A DNA stretch of 9,482 bases from JBHHXR01 sp046757205. GTDB taxonomy: Bacteria; Pseudomonadota; Alphaproteobacteria; Rhodobacterales; Rhodobacteraceae. A program made the position numbers and the translations under genes. The stretch spans positions 1 through 9,482 of the forward strand of contig JBHHXR010000134.1 in NCBI GenBank assembly GCA_046757205.1, read 5' to 3'. Under the pieces are notes generated by a model. It had not been told where the DNA came from. It made no database searches and saw only the letters and a list, made by a program, of their open reading frames with translations. Position 1 is the stretch's first letter. Each line of letters starts with the position of its first letter. Positions 1 through 7,009 of the stretch are shown here, in pieces.

Positions 1-1490
1 TTGTCGCACACGACGACGATCATCTTGGGGCCGGTCAGCACCGAGGAATAGATGTCCGAATTCATCATCAGGTAAGAGCCGTCGCCGGTCATCACGATCG
101 GCGTGCGCGAAGGATCGGCCATCGCCGCGCCCCAGCCGCCGGCGATCTCGTAGCCCATGCAGGAAAAGCCGAATTCGCAATCGAAGGTGCCCGGGGTCTT
201 TACCCGCCAGCCCTTGGTGACTTCACCGGGAAGACCACCTGCGGCTGTCAGGACGAGGTCGCGCTCGCCCGCGGCACGGTTCACCACGCCGACAACCTGC
301 GCATAGGTGGGCACCGGCGCATTGGTGTGTTTCTGGTGCTCGTCCACCAGCCGGTTCCAGGCGGCCATTTCGGCGCGTCCCTTTTTCGTCCAGCCGCTGT
401 CTGCCTTCCAGTCGCCCAGCGCGGCGTCGATCTCCGCCACCGTTTCCAGGGCATCGCCGACGACGGCCAGCGCGCGGTGTTTGGTGGCGTCCCAGCGCGC
501 CGTGTTGACCGAAATGAACTCGGCATCCGGCGAAAACGCCGTCCAGGACCCGGTAGTGAAGTCCTGAAGCCGCGTCCCCACGGCCAGAATGATATCCGCC
601 TCCGCCGCCATGGCATTGGCAGAACTGGATCCGACCACGCCGATCGGCCCGACATGCGCCGGATGATCGTGCGTCACCGCGCCCTTGCCGGCAATGGTTT
701 CCGCCAGAGGAATACCCCGCGATTCCGCTAACATCGCCAACTTCTCCTCCGCCCCGGAATAGCGCACTCCGCCACCCGAAATGATCAGCGGGCGCTTCGC
801 CTCGTGCAGTTTCTGAACCGCCGCCGCGACGCGGCGCTTGTCGGGCCGGGGCCGCGGGATCTCGTGCATCCGCGGCTCGAAAAAGGCCTCCGGATAGTCA
901 AAGGCGATCTCCTGCGTGTCCTGGCAAAGGCCGATGAAGGCCGGCCCGCAATCGGCCGGGTCCAGCATTGCCGCCACCGCCTGCGGCAGCGACGAGATGA
1001 TCTGCTCGGGATGGCTGATCCGGTCCCAGTAGCGGGTCACGGCGCGAAACGCGTCATTGACCGAAGTCGTCGGATTGCCGAAATGCTCGACCTGCTGAAG
1101 CACCGGGTCGGGCCTGCGGTTGGCGAAGACATCGCCGCTCAGGATCAGAACCGGCAGACGGTTCGCCATCGCCACGCCCGCGGCCGTCACCATGTTGGTG
1201 GCGCCCGGCCCGATCGAGCTTGTCGCCACCATGATCTGCCGGCGCTTTTTCGCCTTGGCGAAAGCGATGGCCGCCAGCGTCATTGACTGTTCGTTCTGGC
1301 CGCGCCATGTCGGCAGCTGGTCCTGCACCGCCTCCAGCGCCTCGGCAAGGCAGGTGACATTGCCGTGGCCGAATATTCCGAAAACCCCGGCGAACAGCGG
1401 AATTCTCTCCCCGTCAAGCAGTGTATGCTGATTGCAAAGATAGCGAACGAGAGCCTGCGCCATCGTCAGCTTTCTGGTTTCCCCTGTCAT
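1..1490 (-). CDS. iolD: 3D-(3,5/4)-trihydroxycyclohexane-1,2-dione hydrolase IolD, partial (C-terminus beyond left edge)
   Basis: This ThDP-dependent enzyme opens the cyclohexane ring of diketo-inositol to 5-deoxy-glucuronate in myo-inositol catabolism. The minus-strand frame is open from an ATG at 1490 to the window edge, giving 496 residues; IolD is usually about 610-640, so roughly the last fifth is missing. Visible signatures are an N-terminal LTMAQALVRYL start, FGIFGHGNV (37-45), the ThDP-activating Glu in RGQNEQ (E67), IGPGATNMVTAAG (93-105), FANRRPDPVLQQ (122-133), GTRLQDFTTGSW (305-316) and the ThDP/Mg motif beginning GDGSYL (469-474), with CDN expected at the edge about 25 residues later. 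A GGGAGAAG Shine-Dalgarno lies just upstream of the ATG. It diverges from iolG, the usual partner enzyme. ThDP-enzyme membership is certain; IolD rather than acetolactate synthase rests on the N-terminal and LQDFTTGSW motifs and on the iolG neighbour. Confidence 0.92.
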   Translation of the reverse strand, partial: MTGETRKLTMAQALVRYLCNQHTLLDGERIPLFAGVFGIFGHGNVTCLAEALEAVQDQLPTWRGQNEQSMTLAAIAFAKAKKRRQIMVATSSIGPGATNMVTAAGVAMANRLPVLILSGDVFANRRPDPVLQQVEHFGNPTTSVNDAFRAVTRYWDRISHPEQIISSLPQAVAAMLDPADCGPAFIGLCQDTQEIAFDYPEAFFEPRMHEIPRPRPDKRRVAAAVQKLHEAKRPLIISGGGVRYSGAEEKLAMLAESRGIPLAETIAGKGAVTHDHPAHVGPIGVVGSSSANAMAAEADIILAVGTRLQDFTTGSWTAFSPDAEFISVNTARWDATKHRALAVVGDALETVAEIDAALGDWKADSGWTKKGRAEMAAWNRLVDEHQKHTNAPVPTYAQVVGVVNRAAGERDLVLTAAGGLPGEVTKGWRVKTPGTFDCEFGFSCMGYEIAGGWGAAMADPSRTPIVMTGDGSYLMMNSDIYSSVLTGPKMIVVVCD

Positions 1491-1531
1491 CGAACTTCTC
1501 CCACCGCGAGTCGGGTTATCCCCTTTGGAAT

Positions 1532-1560
1532 TGAATATTGACAGTATCGGTTTCCTGCAA
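1532..1560 (-). promoter_or_regulatory. Candidate sigma70-type promoter for iolD
   Basis: Read on the minus strand, TTGCAG (1555-1560) and TATTCA (1532-1537) are separated by exactly 17 bp and point toward iolD, about 42 bp from its start codon. Each box has only a partial match to consensus (TTG and TAT conserved), so this is an inference from spacing and position. It overlaps the opposing iolG promoter almost completely. Confidence 0.35.
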
Positions 1561-1566
1561 CAACTA
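1538..1566 (+). promoter_or_regulatory. Candidate sigma70-type promoter for the iolG operon
   Basis: A perfect TTGACA -35 box lies at 1538-1543. The -10 region 17-18 bp downstream (1561-1567, CAACTAT) is poor, which would fit a promoter that needs activation or is tightly controlled. A small dyad, GCAA-N6-TTGC (1557-1570), straddles the -10 and could be part of an operator, though its arms are only 4 bp. The rest of the 1491-1612 gap holds only the two Shine-Dalgarno sites; the iolG one, GGAGGAGG, is at 1600-1607. Confidence 0.45.
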
Positions 1567-1612
1567 TTGCGGCGGGGCATGGAATGTTGCCGGATTCTCG
1601 GAGGAGGAACAA

Positions 1613-2620
1613 ATGCTGCGCGTTGCCATCCTCGGCTGCGGACGGATCGGGCGCATGCACGCGCTGAACATATCGCGCCACCCGCAATCGCGTCTTGCAA
1701 CGGTGTTCGACATAGACGAAGCGGCGGCAAGGGAGGTCTCCGAGGCCAGCGGCGCGCCCGTTGCGGCGTCGCCGGAAGCGATTTTCGGATCCGGCGAGGT
1801 TGACGCCGTCCTGATCGCGACGGCGACGCCGACGCACGCCGATTATATCGAAATGGCGGTTGCCGCGGGCAAGCCGGTTTTGTGCGAAAAACCGATCGAC
1901 CTGAGCCTCGACCGCGTCAACAGATGCGCCGACAGGATCGCCGGCACCGCCGTGCCGATCCAGATCGGCTTCAACCGCCGCTTCGACCCCGGCCACCGCG
2001 CGGCGCGCGACGCCGTGCTGGCCGGAGAAATCGGCGACCTGCATCAGGTGATCATTACCTCGCGCGATCCCGGAATGCCGCCGAAATCCTATTTGCAGGC
2101 GGCGGGCGGGCTGCTGCGGGACATGACGATCCACGATTTCGATCTCGCCCGCTTCATGCTCGGCGAGGAACCGGTCGAGGTGTTCGCGGTCGCCGGTCCG
2201 ATGATCGATCCGGCGCTGGGCGCGGAACTGATGGATGTCGATACCGCAATGATCGTGATGCGCACCGGTACCGGCAAGCAGTGCCACATCAACAACTCAC
2301 GCTCTGCCGTCTACGGCTACGACCAACGCGTCGAACTGCTGGGCTCGAAGGGAATGGTGCTCAGCGACAACCGCAAACAGCACGAGATGCGCCGTTATAC
2401 TTCCACGACAGTGGAAGCCGCCGAGCCCTACCAGTTCTTCTTCATCGAACGCTACACCGAAGCGTACAATGCCGAGATCTCCGCCTTCGTTGACAGCGTT
2501 GAAGCCGGCCGTCCGCCCGAAGTCGGGTTCGAGGACGGCCGACGCGCGCTGATGCTTGCAGAGGCCGCCTATATTTCGATCGCCGAAAAACGCCTTGTCT
2601 GCGTCGAAGAGATCGGCTGA
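1613..2620 (+). CDS. iolG: Inositol 2-dehydrogenase IolG (Gfo/Idh/MocA family)
   Basis: It catalyses NAD-dependent oxidation of myo-inositol to scyllo-inosose, the first step of inositol catabolism, in the cytoplasm. The protein is 335 residues, typical for IolG. It has an N-terminal Rossmann fold with GCGRIG (8-13) and an acidic D33-x-D35 at the end of beta-2 favouring NAD, the family CEKP motif with K93, and the DMTIH stretch with D170 and H174. K93/D170/H174 match the Lys-Asp-His triad known from Bacillus IolG. I chose the ATG at 1613 because a near-perfect GGAGGAGG lies 5 bp upstream and the Rossmann motif then begins at residue 4; an upstream in-frame ATG at 1538 lies inside the -35 box. 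It is divergent from iolD and first in a probable four-gene operon. A related inositol or inosose dehydrogenase of the same family is the main alternative. Confidence 0.88.
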   Translation: MLRVAILGCGRIGRMHALNISRHPQSRLATVFDIDEAAAREVSEASGAPVAASPEAIFGSGEVDAVLIATATPTHADYIEMAVAAGKPVLCEKPIDLSLDRVNRCADRIAGTAVPIQIGFNRRFDPGHRAARDAVLAGEIGDLHQVIITSRDPGMPPKSYLQAAGGLLRDMTIHDFDLARFMLGEEPVEVFAVAGPMIDPALGAELMDVDTAMIVMRTGTGKQCHINNSRSAVYGYDQRVELLGSKGMVLSDNRKQHEMRRYTSTTVEAAEPYQFFFIERYTEAYNAEISAFVDSVEAGRPPEVGFEDGRRALMLAEAAYISIAEKRLVCVEEIG

Positions 2621-2629
2621 GAGCCGTTC
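2615..2629 (+). repeat. 15-bp direct repeat, copy 1 (contains a mini-hairpin)
   Basis: GGCTGAGAGCCGTTC overlaps the iolG stop codon and is repeated exactly at 9045-9059. The copy includes GGCT-GAG-AGCC, extended here to a 5-bp stem with a 3-nt loop (2614-2626). It may be chance; see findings. The rest of the 74-bp gap to the next gene shows only a Shine-Dalgarno (AAAGGA). Confidence 0.5.
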
Positions 2630-2694
2630 ACTGGCGATCCGCACCGGAGCGGGGCCGGGTACGGTTTCCCCCGGGCCACCGAAAGGACTGAACG

Positions 2695-3510
2695 ATGATC
2701 CCCAACAAGCTCAGGACCGCATGGGAAGACGGAAAGCAGACCATCAACGGCTGGCTGTCCATAGCCAGCCCGTTCGGCGCCGAGATCATGGCGGCGCAGG
2801 GCTTCGACAGCCTGACCGTCGATCTGCAGCACGGCGTCGTCGATTACGCCGACGCCGTGACCATGTTCCAGGCCATGCGCGCCAGCGGCGTGATGCCGAT
2901 GGCGCGCGTTCCGACCCTCGACGCAGGCGCCGTCATGAAAGTGCTTGATGCCGGCGCCTACGGCGTGATCTGCCCGATGATCAACACCCGCGCACAGGCC
3001 GAACAACTGGTGTCCTGCGTCCGTTATCCGCCGCGCGGGCTGCGCAGCTTCGGTCCGACGCGGGCCAATTTCACCACCGGCGGCGGCTATGCGAAGGAAG
3101 CCAACGACGCGATCGTTTGCCTGGCCATGATCGAGACGGCGGAAGCCATGGCGAACCTGCGGGAGATCGTCTCCACGCCGGACCTCGACGGTATCTATAT
3201 CGGCCCGGCCGACCTGACGCTGGGGGTCGCCAACGGGCGGCTCGCCCCCGGTTTGGACCGCGAGGAGCCGGAAATGATCGACGCCATCAAACGGATCCTG
3301 TCCGAAGCCAAGGGCGCCGGCATCCGCGCCGGGCTGCACTGCGACACGCCCGGCTACGCCGCGAAAGCCTTCGGCTGGGGCTTCGATTTCACGACACTGT
3401 CCAACGACGTGCGGTTTCTCTCCGGCGCCGCGTCGGCGGCGGTTAACGAAGCCCGCAGGCTGATCGGTCAGGATTCGGAAGCCGGCGAACCGGATGGCGG
3501 GGGATATTGA
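2695..3510 (+). CDS. HpcH/HpaI family class II pyruvate aldolase
   Basis: Enzymes of this family cleave 2-keto-4-hydroxy acids to pyruvate and an aldehyde with a divalent metal; members include 4-hydroxy-2-oxoheptanedioate aldolase HpcH, 2-keto-3-deoxyglucarate aldolase GarL and 2-keto-3-deoxy-L-rhamnonate aldolase. The 271-residue protein has all catalytic landmarks: D43 and H46 in VDLQHG, R71 in MARVP, the metal ligands E147 (MIETAEAM) and D173 (IGPADL), RYPPRGLRSFGPTR (110-123) and LHCDTPGYA near residue 216. The ATG at 2695 is preceded by AAAGGA (2682-2687). The iolG stop is 74 bp upstream and the next gene starts 1 bp downstream. It is not the class II fructose-bisphosphate-like aldolase IolJ of the classical inositol pathway, so its presence beside iolG suggests a second sugar-acid route. 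The family is certain; the substrate is unknown. Confidence 0.88.
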   Translation: MIPNKLRTAWEDGKQTINGWLSIASPFGAEIMAAQGFDSLTVDLQHGVVDYADAVTMFQAMRASGVMPMARVPTLDAGAVMKVLDAGAYGVICPMINTRAQAEQLVSCVRYPPRGLRSFGPTRANFTTGGGYAKEANDAIVCLAMIETAEAMANLREIVSTPDLDGIYIGPADLTLGVANGRLAPGLDREEPEMIDAIKRILSEAKGAGIRAGLHCDTPGYAAKAFGWGFDFTTLSNDVRFLSGAASAAVNEARRLIGQDSEAGEPDGGGY

Positions 3511-3511
3511 C

Positions 3512-4513
3512 ATGCCCCTCGTCGTCGTCGGCGGGCGCCTGCATCCTTGCGGGATCGAGCTTCTCCGGAAGGCCCCCGGCATCGAACTCGATTATGTCGA
3601 GGAAGTCTCCATCGAAGCGCTGGCGCCGAGGATCCCCGGGGCCGATGCCATCCTTCTGCGGACCCAGCCGCTGACCGCCGAGACGATCGACGGGTGCCCG
3701 AACCTGCGGATCGTTTCCCGCCACGGTGTCGGTTACGACGCCGTCGACGTGGAAAGCCTCAACAGGCGCGGTATCCCGCTGGCAATCGTCGGCGATGTCA
3801 ACTCCCGTTCGGTGGCCGAACACGCCATGATGCTGATGCTTGCCGCCGGCAGGCGGCTGCTGTGTTACGATGCCGCGACCCGCGACGGAGACTGGGACTA
3901 TCGCAACTCGCTGGAGGCGCGCGAGATGTTCTCAAAGTCGCTGCTCATCGTCGGCTTCGGCCGGATCGGGCGCTGTCTGGCGCAGATTGCCTCCGCCTTC
4001 GGACTGCGCGTCAGCGCCTACGACCCGTATCTGAGCGGCCCGCCGGCGTCCGGCGAGGTGCGGATGGTCGACGATCTGGGGGCGGCGCTCGCCGATGCGG
4101 ACTTCATCTCGATCCACATTCCGGGGACCGACAAGCCGATCCTCGGCCCCGACAACATCGCGCTTCTGAAACCGACCGCCGTCGTGGTCAATACGGCGCG
4201 CGGCGGCGCCGCCGACGAGCAGGCGCTCGCCGATGCGCTCCGCGAAAACCGTCTCCTGGGTGTCGGTATCGATGTCTATTCGAGCGAGCCGCCCGGGGCC
4301 GGCAATCCGCTGACCGGCCTGAAGCGCGCCGTTCTTACCCCGCATTCCGCTGGCATGACGCTTGAAAGCGCGGCGCGCATGGCGCATTCGGCGGCACGGA
4401 ACATCATCGACTTTTTCAACGGCCGGCTCGACCCCGCGCTGGTCGCCAACCGCGATGCAATCGGCATCGAGGCATGCCGCGGAATTGGGGCCGGCGCGCG
4501 GGCGGAGAGGTAA
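3512..4513 (+). CDS. NAD-dependent D-2-hydroxyacid dehydrogenase (SerA/PGDH-like)
   Basis: It likely interconverts a 2-keto acid and its D-2-hydroxy acid. The 333-residue protein carries the fold of the family: an N-terminal catalytic lobe with SRHGVGYDAVD (69-79), a nucleotide-binding motif GFGRIG (148-153), an acidic D171 at the end of beta-2 that favours NAD(H), and the catalytic R230 (NTARGG), E259 (DVYSSEP) and H278 (TPHSAG). There is no C-terminal ACT domain, so it is a short hydroxyacid dehydrogenase and not a regulated SerA. I preferred the ATG at 3512 because a purine-rich GGCGGGGGA (3497-3503 region) lies about 8 bp upstream, leaving a 1-bp gap after the aldolase stop. An in-frame ATG at 3494 would overlap the aldolase and has no clear ribosome site. 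It probably acts with the aldolase on the same carbon skeleton; that is inference from the operon. Confidence 0.87.
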   Translation: MPLVVVGGRLHPCGIELLRKAPGIELDYVEEVSIEALAPRIPGADAILLRTQPLTAETIDGCPNLRIVSRHGVGYDAVDVESLNRRGIPLAIVGDVNSRSVAEHAMMLMLAAGRRLLCYDAATRDGDWDYRNSLEAREMFSKSLLIVGFGRIGRCLAQIASAFGLRVSAYDPYLSGPPASGEVRMVDDLGAALADADFISIHIPGTDKPILGPDNIALLKPTAVVVNTARGGAADEQALADALRENRLLGVGIDVYSSEPPGAGNPLTGLKRAVLTPHSAGMTLESAARMAHSAARNIIDFFNGRLDPALVANRDAIGIEACRGIGAGARAER

Positions 4514-5635
4514 ATGCCAGGAAAACCCTTGCGCCTGGGATTGATCGGGTCCGGCTTCATGGGCATGACCCATGTATTCGGCTTCGCCACCGCGTCGCGC
4601 GTCTTCGAGCTGCCGTTCGACATCGAATTCTCCGGCATCGCCGACGCCACGCCCGAACTGGCCGAGGCCGCCCGCAGGCGTTTCGGCTTCGCTCGCGCCG
4701 TCGGCGACTGGCGGTCGCTGGTCGACGACCCGGAAATCGACGTGATCGACATCACCGCGCCAAACGCCTTCCACAAGGAAATGGCGCTGGCGGCAATAGC
4801 CGCCGGCAAGCATGTCTATTGCGAGAAACCGCTGGCGCCGCTGGCCGGCGACGCCGCCGAGATGGCCCGGGCGGCGGCGGCGGCCGGCGTCCGCACCCAG
4901 GTCGGTTTCAACTACATCGCCAACCCGATGTTCAAACTGGCGCGCGACATGATCGCGAACGGCGAGCTTGGCGAAATCCGCTCCTACCGCGGGATACACG
5001 CCGAGGATTACATGGCGGACGCCAGCGCGCCCTACACCTGGCGACACGATCCGCGGGGCGGCGGCGCGCTGGCCGATCTGGGCAGCCACGCACTGGCCAC
5101 CGCGGAATACCTTCTCGGCCCGATTTCAAGCGTCATGGGCGACACGGCGACGCTGGTTGCCGAACGCCCCGGCCCGGATGGCGGCACCGTGCCCGTCGAG
5201 GTCGACGATGTCGCCCGCGCCTTCCTGCGTTTCGAAAGCGGCGCCACCGGCAGCATCGAGGCCAACTGGATAGCCACCGGGCAGAAGATGCAGCACGATT
5301 TTGAACTCTACGGCAGCGAGGGCGGGCTTGCGGCCACGCAGGAGCGGCTGAACGAACTGCGCTATTTCAAGGCAGCGGACGCCGCCGGCCGCCAGGGGTT
5401 CCGCACCATCGTCGCCGGACCCGACCACGACCCCTACGGGAATTTCTGCGTCGCGCCGGGCCATCAGCTCGGCTTCAACGATCTCAAGGCGATAGAAATC
5501 CGCGGGTTCGTCGAGGCGATTGCCGGAATACGGCCCGAGCCGTTCAGCTTCGAAGCAGGCCGGCACATCCAGTACCTGGTCGAGCTGATTCACCGCTCCG
5601 CCAGGGAACGGCGCTGGCTCGACGTGAACGGCTGA
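4514..5635 (+). CDS. Gfo/Idh/MocA family oxidoreductase (second paralogue in the operon)
   Basis: This is an NAD(P)-dependent dehydrogenase of the glucose-fructose oxidoreductase/inositol dehydrogenase/MocA family, acting on a sugar or cyclitol. The 373-residue protein has GSGFMG (12-17), CEKP with K105, and ADLGSHAL with D188 and H192, the counterpart of the Lys-Asp-His triad, plus a C-terminal beta-sheet domain (about 125-340). It is longer than IolG and differs in the catalytic stretch (DLGSH instead of DMTIH), so it is not a recent duplicate. The ATG directly follows the stop codon of the preceding gene, with GGAGAGG immediately upstream, showing translational coupling. Family members act on myo-, scyllo- or chiro-inositol, inosamine derivatives (MocA, rhizopine), xylose or other sugars; I cannot choose. 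It is the last gene of the plus-strand operon. Confidence 0.86.
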   Translation: MPGKPLRLGLIGSGFMGMTHVFGFATASRVFELPFDIEFSGIADATPELAEAARRRFGFARAVGDWRSLVDDPEIDVIDITAPNAFHKEMALAAIAAGKHVYCEKPLAPLAGDAAEMARAAAAAGVRTQVGFNYIANPMFKLARDMIANGELGEIRSYRGIHAEDYMADASAPYTWRHDPRGGGALADLGSHALATAEYLLGPISSVMGDTATLVAERPGPDGGTVPVEVDDVARAFLRFESGATGSIEANWIATGQKMQHDFELYGSEGGLAATQERLNELRYFKAADAAGRQGFRTIVAGPDHDPYGNFCVAPGHQLGFNDLKAIEIRGFVEAIAGIRPEPFSFEAGRHIQYLVELIHRSARERRWLDVNG

Positions 5636-5642
5636 CCGCGAA

Positions 5643-5663
5643 GAGCGGCCCGCGCCGCCGCTC
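5643..5663. terminator. Hairpin between convergent genes (possible bidirectional terminator)
   Basis: GAGCGGC (5643-5649) and GCCGCTC (5657-5663) form a perfect 7-bp stem with a 7-nt loop in the 26-bp gap between two convergent stop codons, overlapping the start of the minus-strand stop. There is no T-run on either side, so it is not a classical intrinsic terminator; its position is what suggests a role in ending or protecting both transcripts. Confidence 0.35.
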
Positions 5664-6630
5664 AGACAACCTTGTCAGGCAGTGTATGGCCGTCGAAAAA
5701 TGCGATCAGGTTGTCGACCGCCTTCATGCCCATCGCGGTGCGCGTCTCGATGGTCGCCGACCCGAGATGCGGCAGCAGCGAGACATTGTTCAGCCGCCGC
5801 AGCACCGCCGACACGCGCGGTTCGTATTCGTAGACGTCAAGCCCGGCACCGGCGATCGTGCGATCGACCAGCCCGTTGACCAGCGCCCTTTCATCGACCA
5901 GATCGCCGCGCGCCGTGTTGATCAGATAGGCCGTCGGTTTCATCAGCGACAGTTGTTCGTGGGAAATCATGTGTTTGTTCATATCGCCGCCGGGCGTGTG
6001 CAGCGATACCACGTCGGATTCTTCCAGCACCTCGTCCAGCGACGACATCGCCACGGCCCCGGGGATCCCGGTATCCTGCACCGGCGAGCGGTTGTAGTAG
6101 ATGATCCGCATGCCGAAACCGAAATAGGCGCGCTGCGCGACGGCGCGCCCGATCCTGCCCATGCCGACGATCCCCAGCGTCTTGCCCTGGATGCCGGTGC
6201 CGAGAAAGGACAGGGGGCCGAAGCCTTTCCAGTTGCCGCTGCGCAGCATGTTCTCGAATTCCCAGGTGCGCCGGGTGACGTTCAGGATCAGCGCCATGGC
6301 GATGTCCGCCGTGGCGTCGGTCAGGACGTTCGGCGTGTTGGTGACGGTGATGCCGCACATCTCCGCCGCCCGCAGGTCGATATTGTTCACGCCGACCCCG
6401 AAATTGGCGACGATCTGCACCTTGGCGCGGCCGCCCGCCTCCAGCACCGGCGCATCGAGGATGTCCGTTACCGTCGGCAGCAGCCCGTCCGCCGCCTGCA
6501 TCGCCGCCATCAGCCGCTCGCGCGAAAACGGTTCGTCGGCGGGATTGAAGGCCACCGCGAAATGCCCGCGCAGCCGTGCCTCCACCGGTTCGGGCAGTTT
6601 GCGCGTCACGATCAGGCGCGGTCTGGCCAT
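5662..6630 (-). CDS. NADPH-type glyoxylate/hydroxypyruvate reductase (D-2-hydroxyacid dehydrogenase)
   Basis: It likely reduces glyoxylate to glycolate and/or hydroxypyruvate to D-glycerate. The 322-residue protein shows FGVGVNNID (77-85), TNTPNVLTDATADIA (97-111), the Rossmann motif GMGRIG (156-161), and the catalytic R241 (NTARGD), E270 and H288 (LPHLGSAT). At the end of beta-2 it has YYNRS, with N180/R181 where NAD enzymes carry Asp; this indicates NADP(H) preference, as in GyaR/GRHPR reductases. ATG 6630 is chosen because GAGAGGA lies just upstream and homology to the family starts here. The frame stays open further upstream, but that part is read in another frame as csaA. It sits 11 bp downstream of csaA, so they are probably cotranscribed, and it converges with the iolG operon. 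Assignment to the glyoxylate/hydroxypyruvate subgroup is good; the physiological substrate is not certain. Confidence 0.85.
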   Translation of the reverse strand: MARPRLIVTRKLPEPVEARLRGHFAVAFNPADEPFSRERLMAAMQAADGLLPTVTDILDAPVLEAGGRAKVQIVANFGVGVNNIDLRAAEMCGITVTNTPNVLTDATADIAMALILNVTRRTWEFENMLRSGNWKGFGPLSFLGTGIQGKTLGIVGMGRIGRAVAQRAYFGFGMRIIYYNRSPVQDTGIPGAVAMSSLDEVLEESDVVSLHTPGGDMNKHMISHEQLSLMKPTAYLINTARGDLVDERALVNGLVDRTIAGAGLDVYEYEPRVSAVLRRLNNVSLLPHLGSATIETRTAMGMKAVDNLIAFFDGHTLPDKVV

Positions 6631-6641
6631 GTCCCGTCCTC

Positions 6642-6980
6642 TCAGTGCATCCGGCCGCCGAGCGGAACCTCGGCATCCGGCACCAGCAGAACCACCTCGC
6701 CGTTTTCGTCCGGCACCCCGAGCACCAGCACCTCCGACATGAACGGCCCGATCTGGCGCGGCGGGAAGTTGACCGCCGCGATCACCTGCTTGCCGGTCAG
6801 CGTTTCCGCGTCGTAATGCGCGGTGATCCGGGCCGAGGATTTCCGTTCGCCGATGCCCGGGCCGAAGTCTATCCATAACTTGCAGGCCGGCTTCCTGGCC
6901 TCGGGAAAAGGCGCCGCCCTGATCACCCGGCCGACCCGGATGTCGACCTTGGCGAAATCGTCAAAGGAAATTGTCCCCAT
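6642..6980 (-). CDS. csaA: CsaA-type tRNA-binding domain protein
   Basis: CsaA is a small OB-fold protein related to the tRNA-binding C-terminus of methionyl-tRNA synthetase; in Bacillus it was described as a chaperone with export-related activity, and it binds tRNA. The 112-residue product is the usual length for the family. It has the diagnostic VDIRVGRVI (12-20), the conserved PEARKPACKLWIDFG (26-40), SSARIT, and VNFPPRQIG (70-78) followed by SEVLVLG (82-88) and a PD-x-x-VPLG ending. ATG 6980 is used because GGAAAGAG precedes it and the family N-terminus starts there; an upstream in-frame ATG (7040) would run through the phasin terminator. The gene follows that terminator closely (start about 30 bp past its T-rich tail), so its own transcription is unclear. 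The next gene, 11 bp downstream, is the reductase. Confidence 0.9.
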   Translation of the reverse strand: MGTISFDDFAKVDIRVGRVIRAAPFPEARKPACKLWIDFGPGIGERKSSARITAHYDAETLTGKQVIAAVNFPPRQIGPFMSEVLVLGVPDENGEVVLLVPDAEVPLGGRMH

Positions 6981-7009
6981 CTGCTCTTTCCGGTTTTTCG
7001 GAGTTGCAG

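Noticed and set aside
1538..1612. Upstream in-frame ATG that would lengthen IolG by 25 residues
   Set aside because: The ATG lies in the -35 region, has no ribosome site, the extra residues do not look like the family, and GGAGGAGG sits right before the ATG at 1613.
1491..1612. A GGAA-N6-TTCC site for a rhizobial IolR-type regulator
   Set aside because: GGAA (1527-1530) and TTCC (1552-1555) occur but are 21 bp apart, so the motif I recall for Sinorhizobium IolR is not present as such.
3494..3511. Earlier ATG for the D-2-hydroxyacid dehydrogenase, overlapping the aldolase end
   Set aside because: It has no good ribosome site, whereas the ATG at 3512 has a purine-rich one at proper spacing and begins directly at the first beta strand. 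It remains possible.
2569..3582. Long open frame on the minus strand opposite the aldolase
   Set aside because: It is Arg/His/Gly-rich with no recognisable domain, and is an antisense shadow of a well-defined gene in GC-rich DNA.
3932..5089. Long open frame on the minus strand opposite the operon genes
   Set aside because: It spans two well-supported plus-strand genes and has low-complexity composition; it is a shadow frame.
5686..6816. Long plus-strand open frame opposite the reductase and csaA
   Set aside because: It is His/Arg-rich without family motifs and runs antisense to two clear genes.
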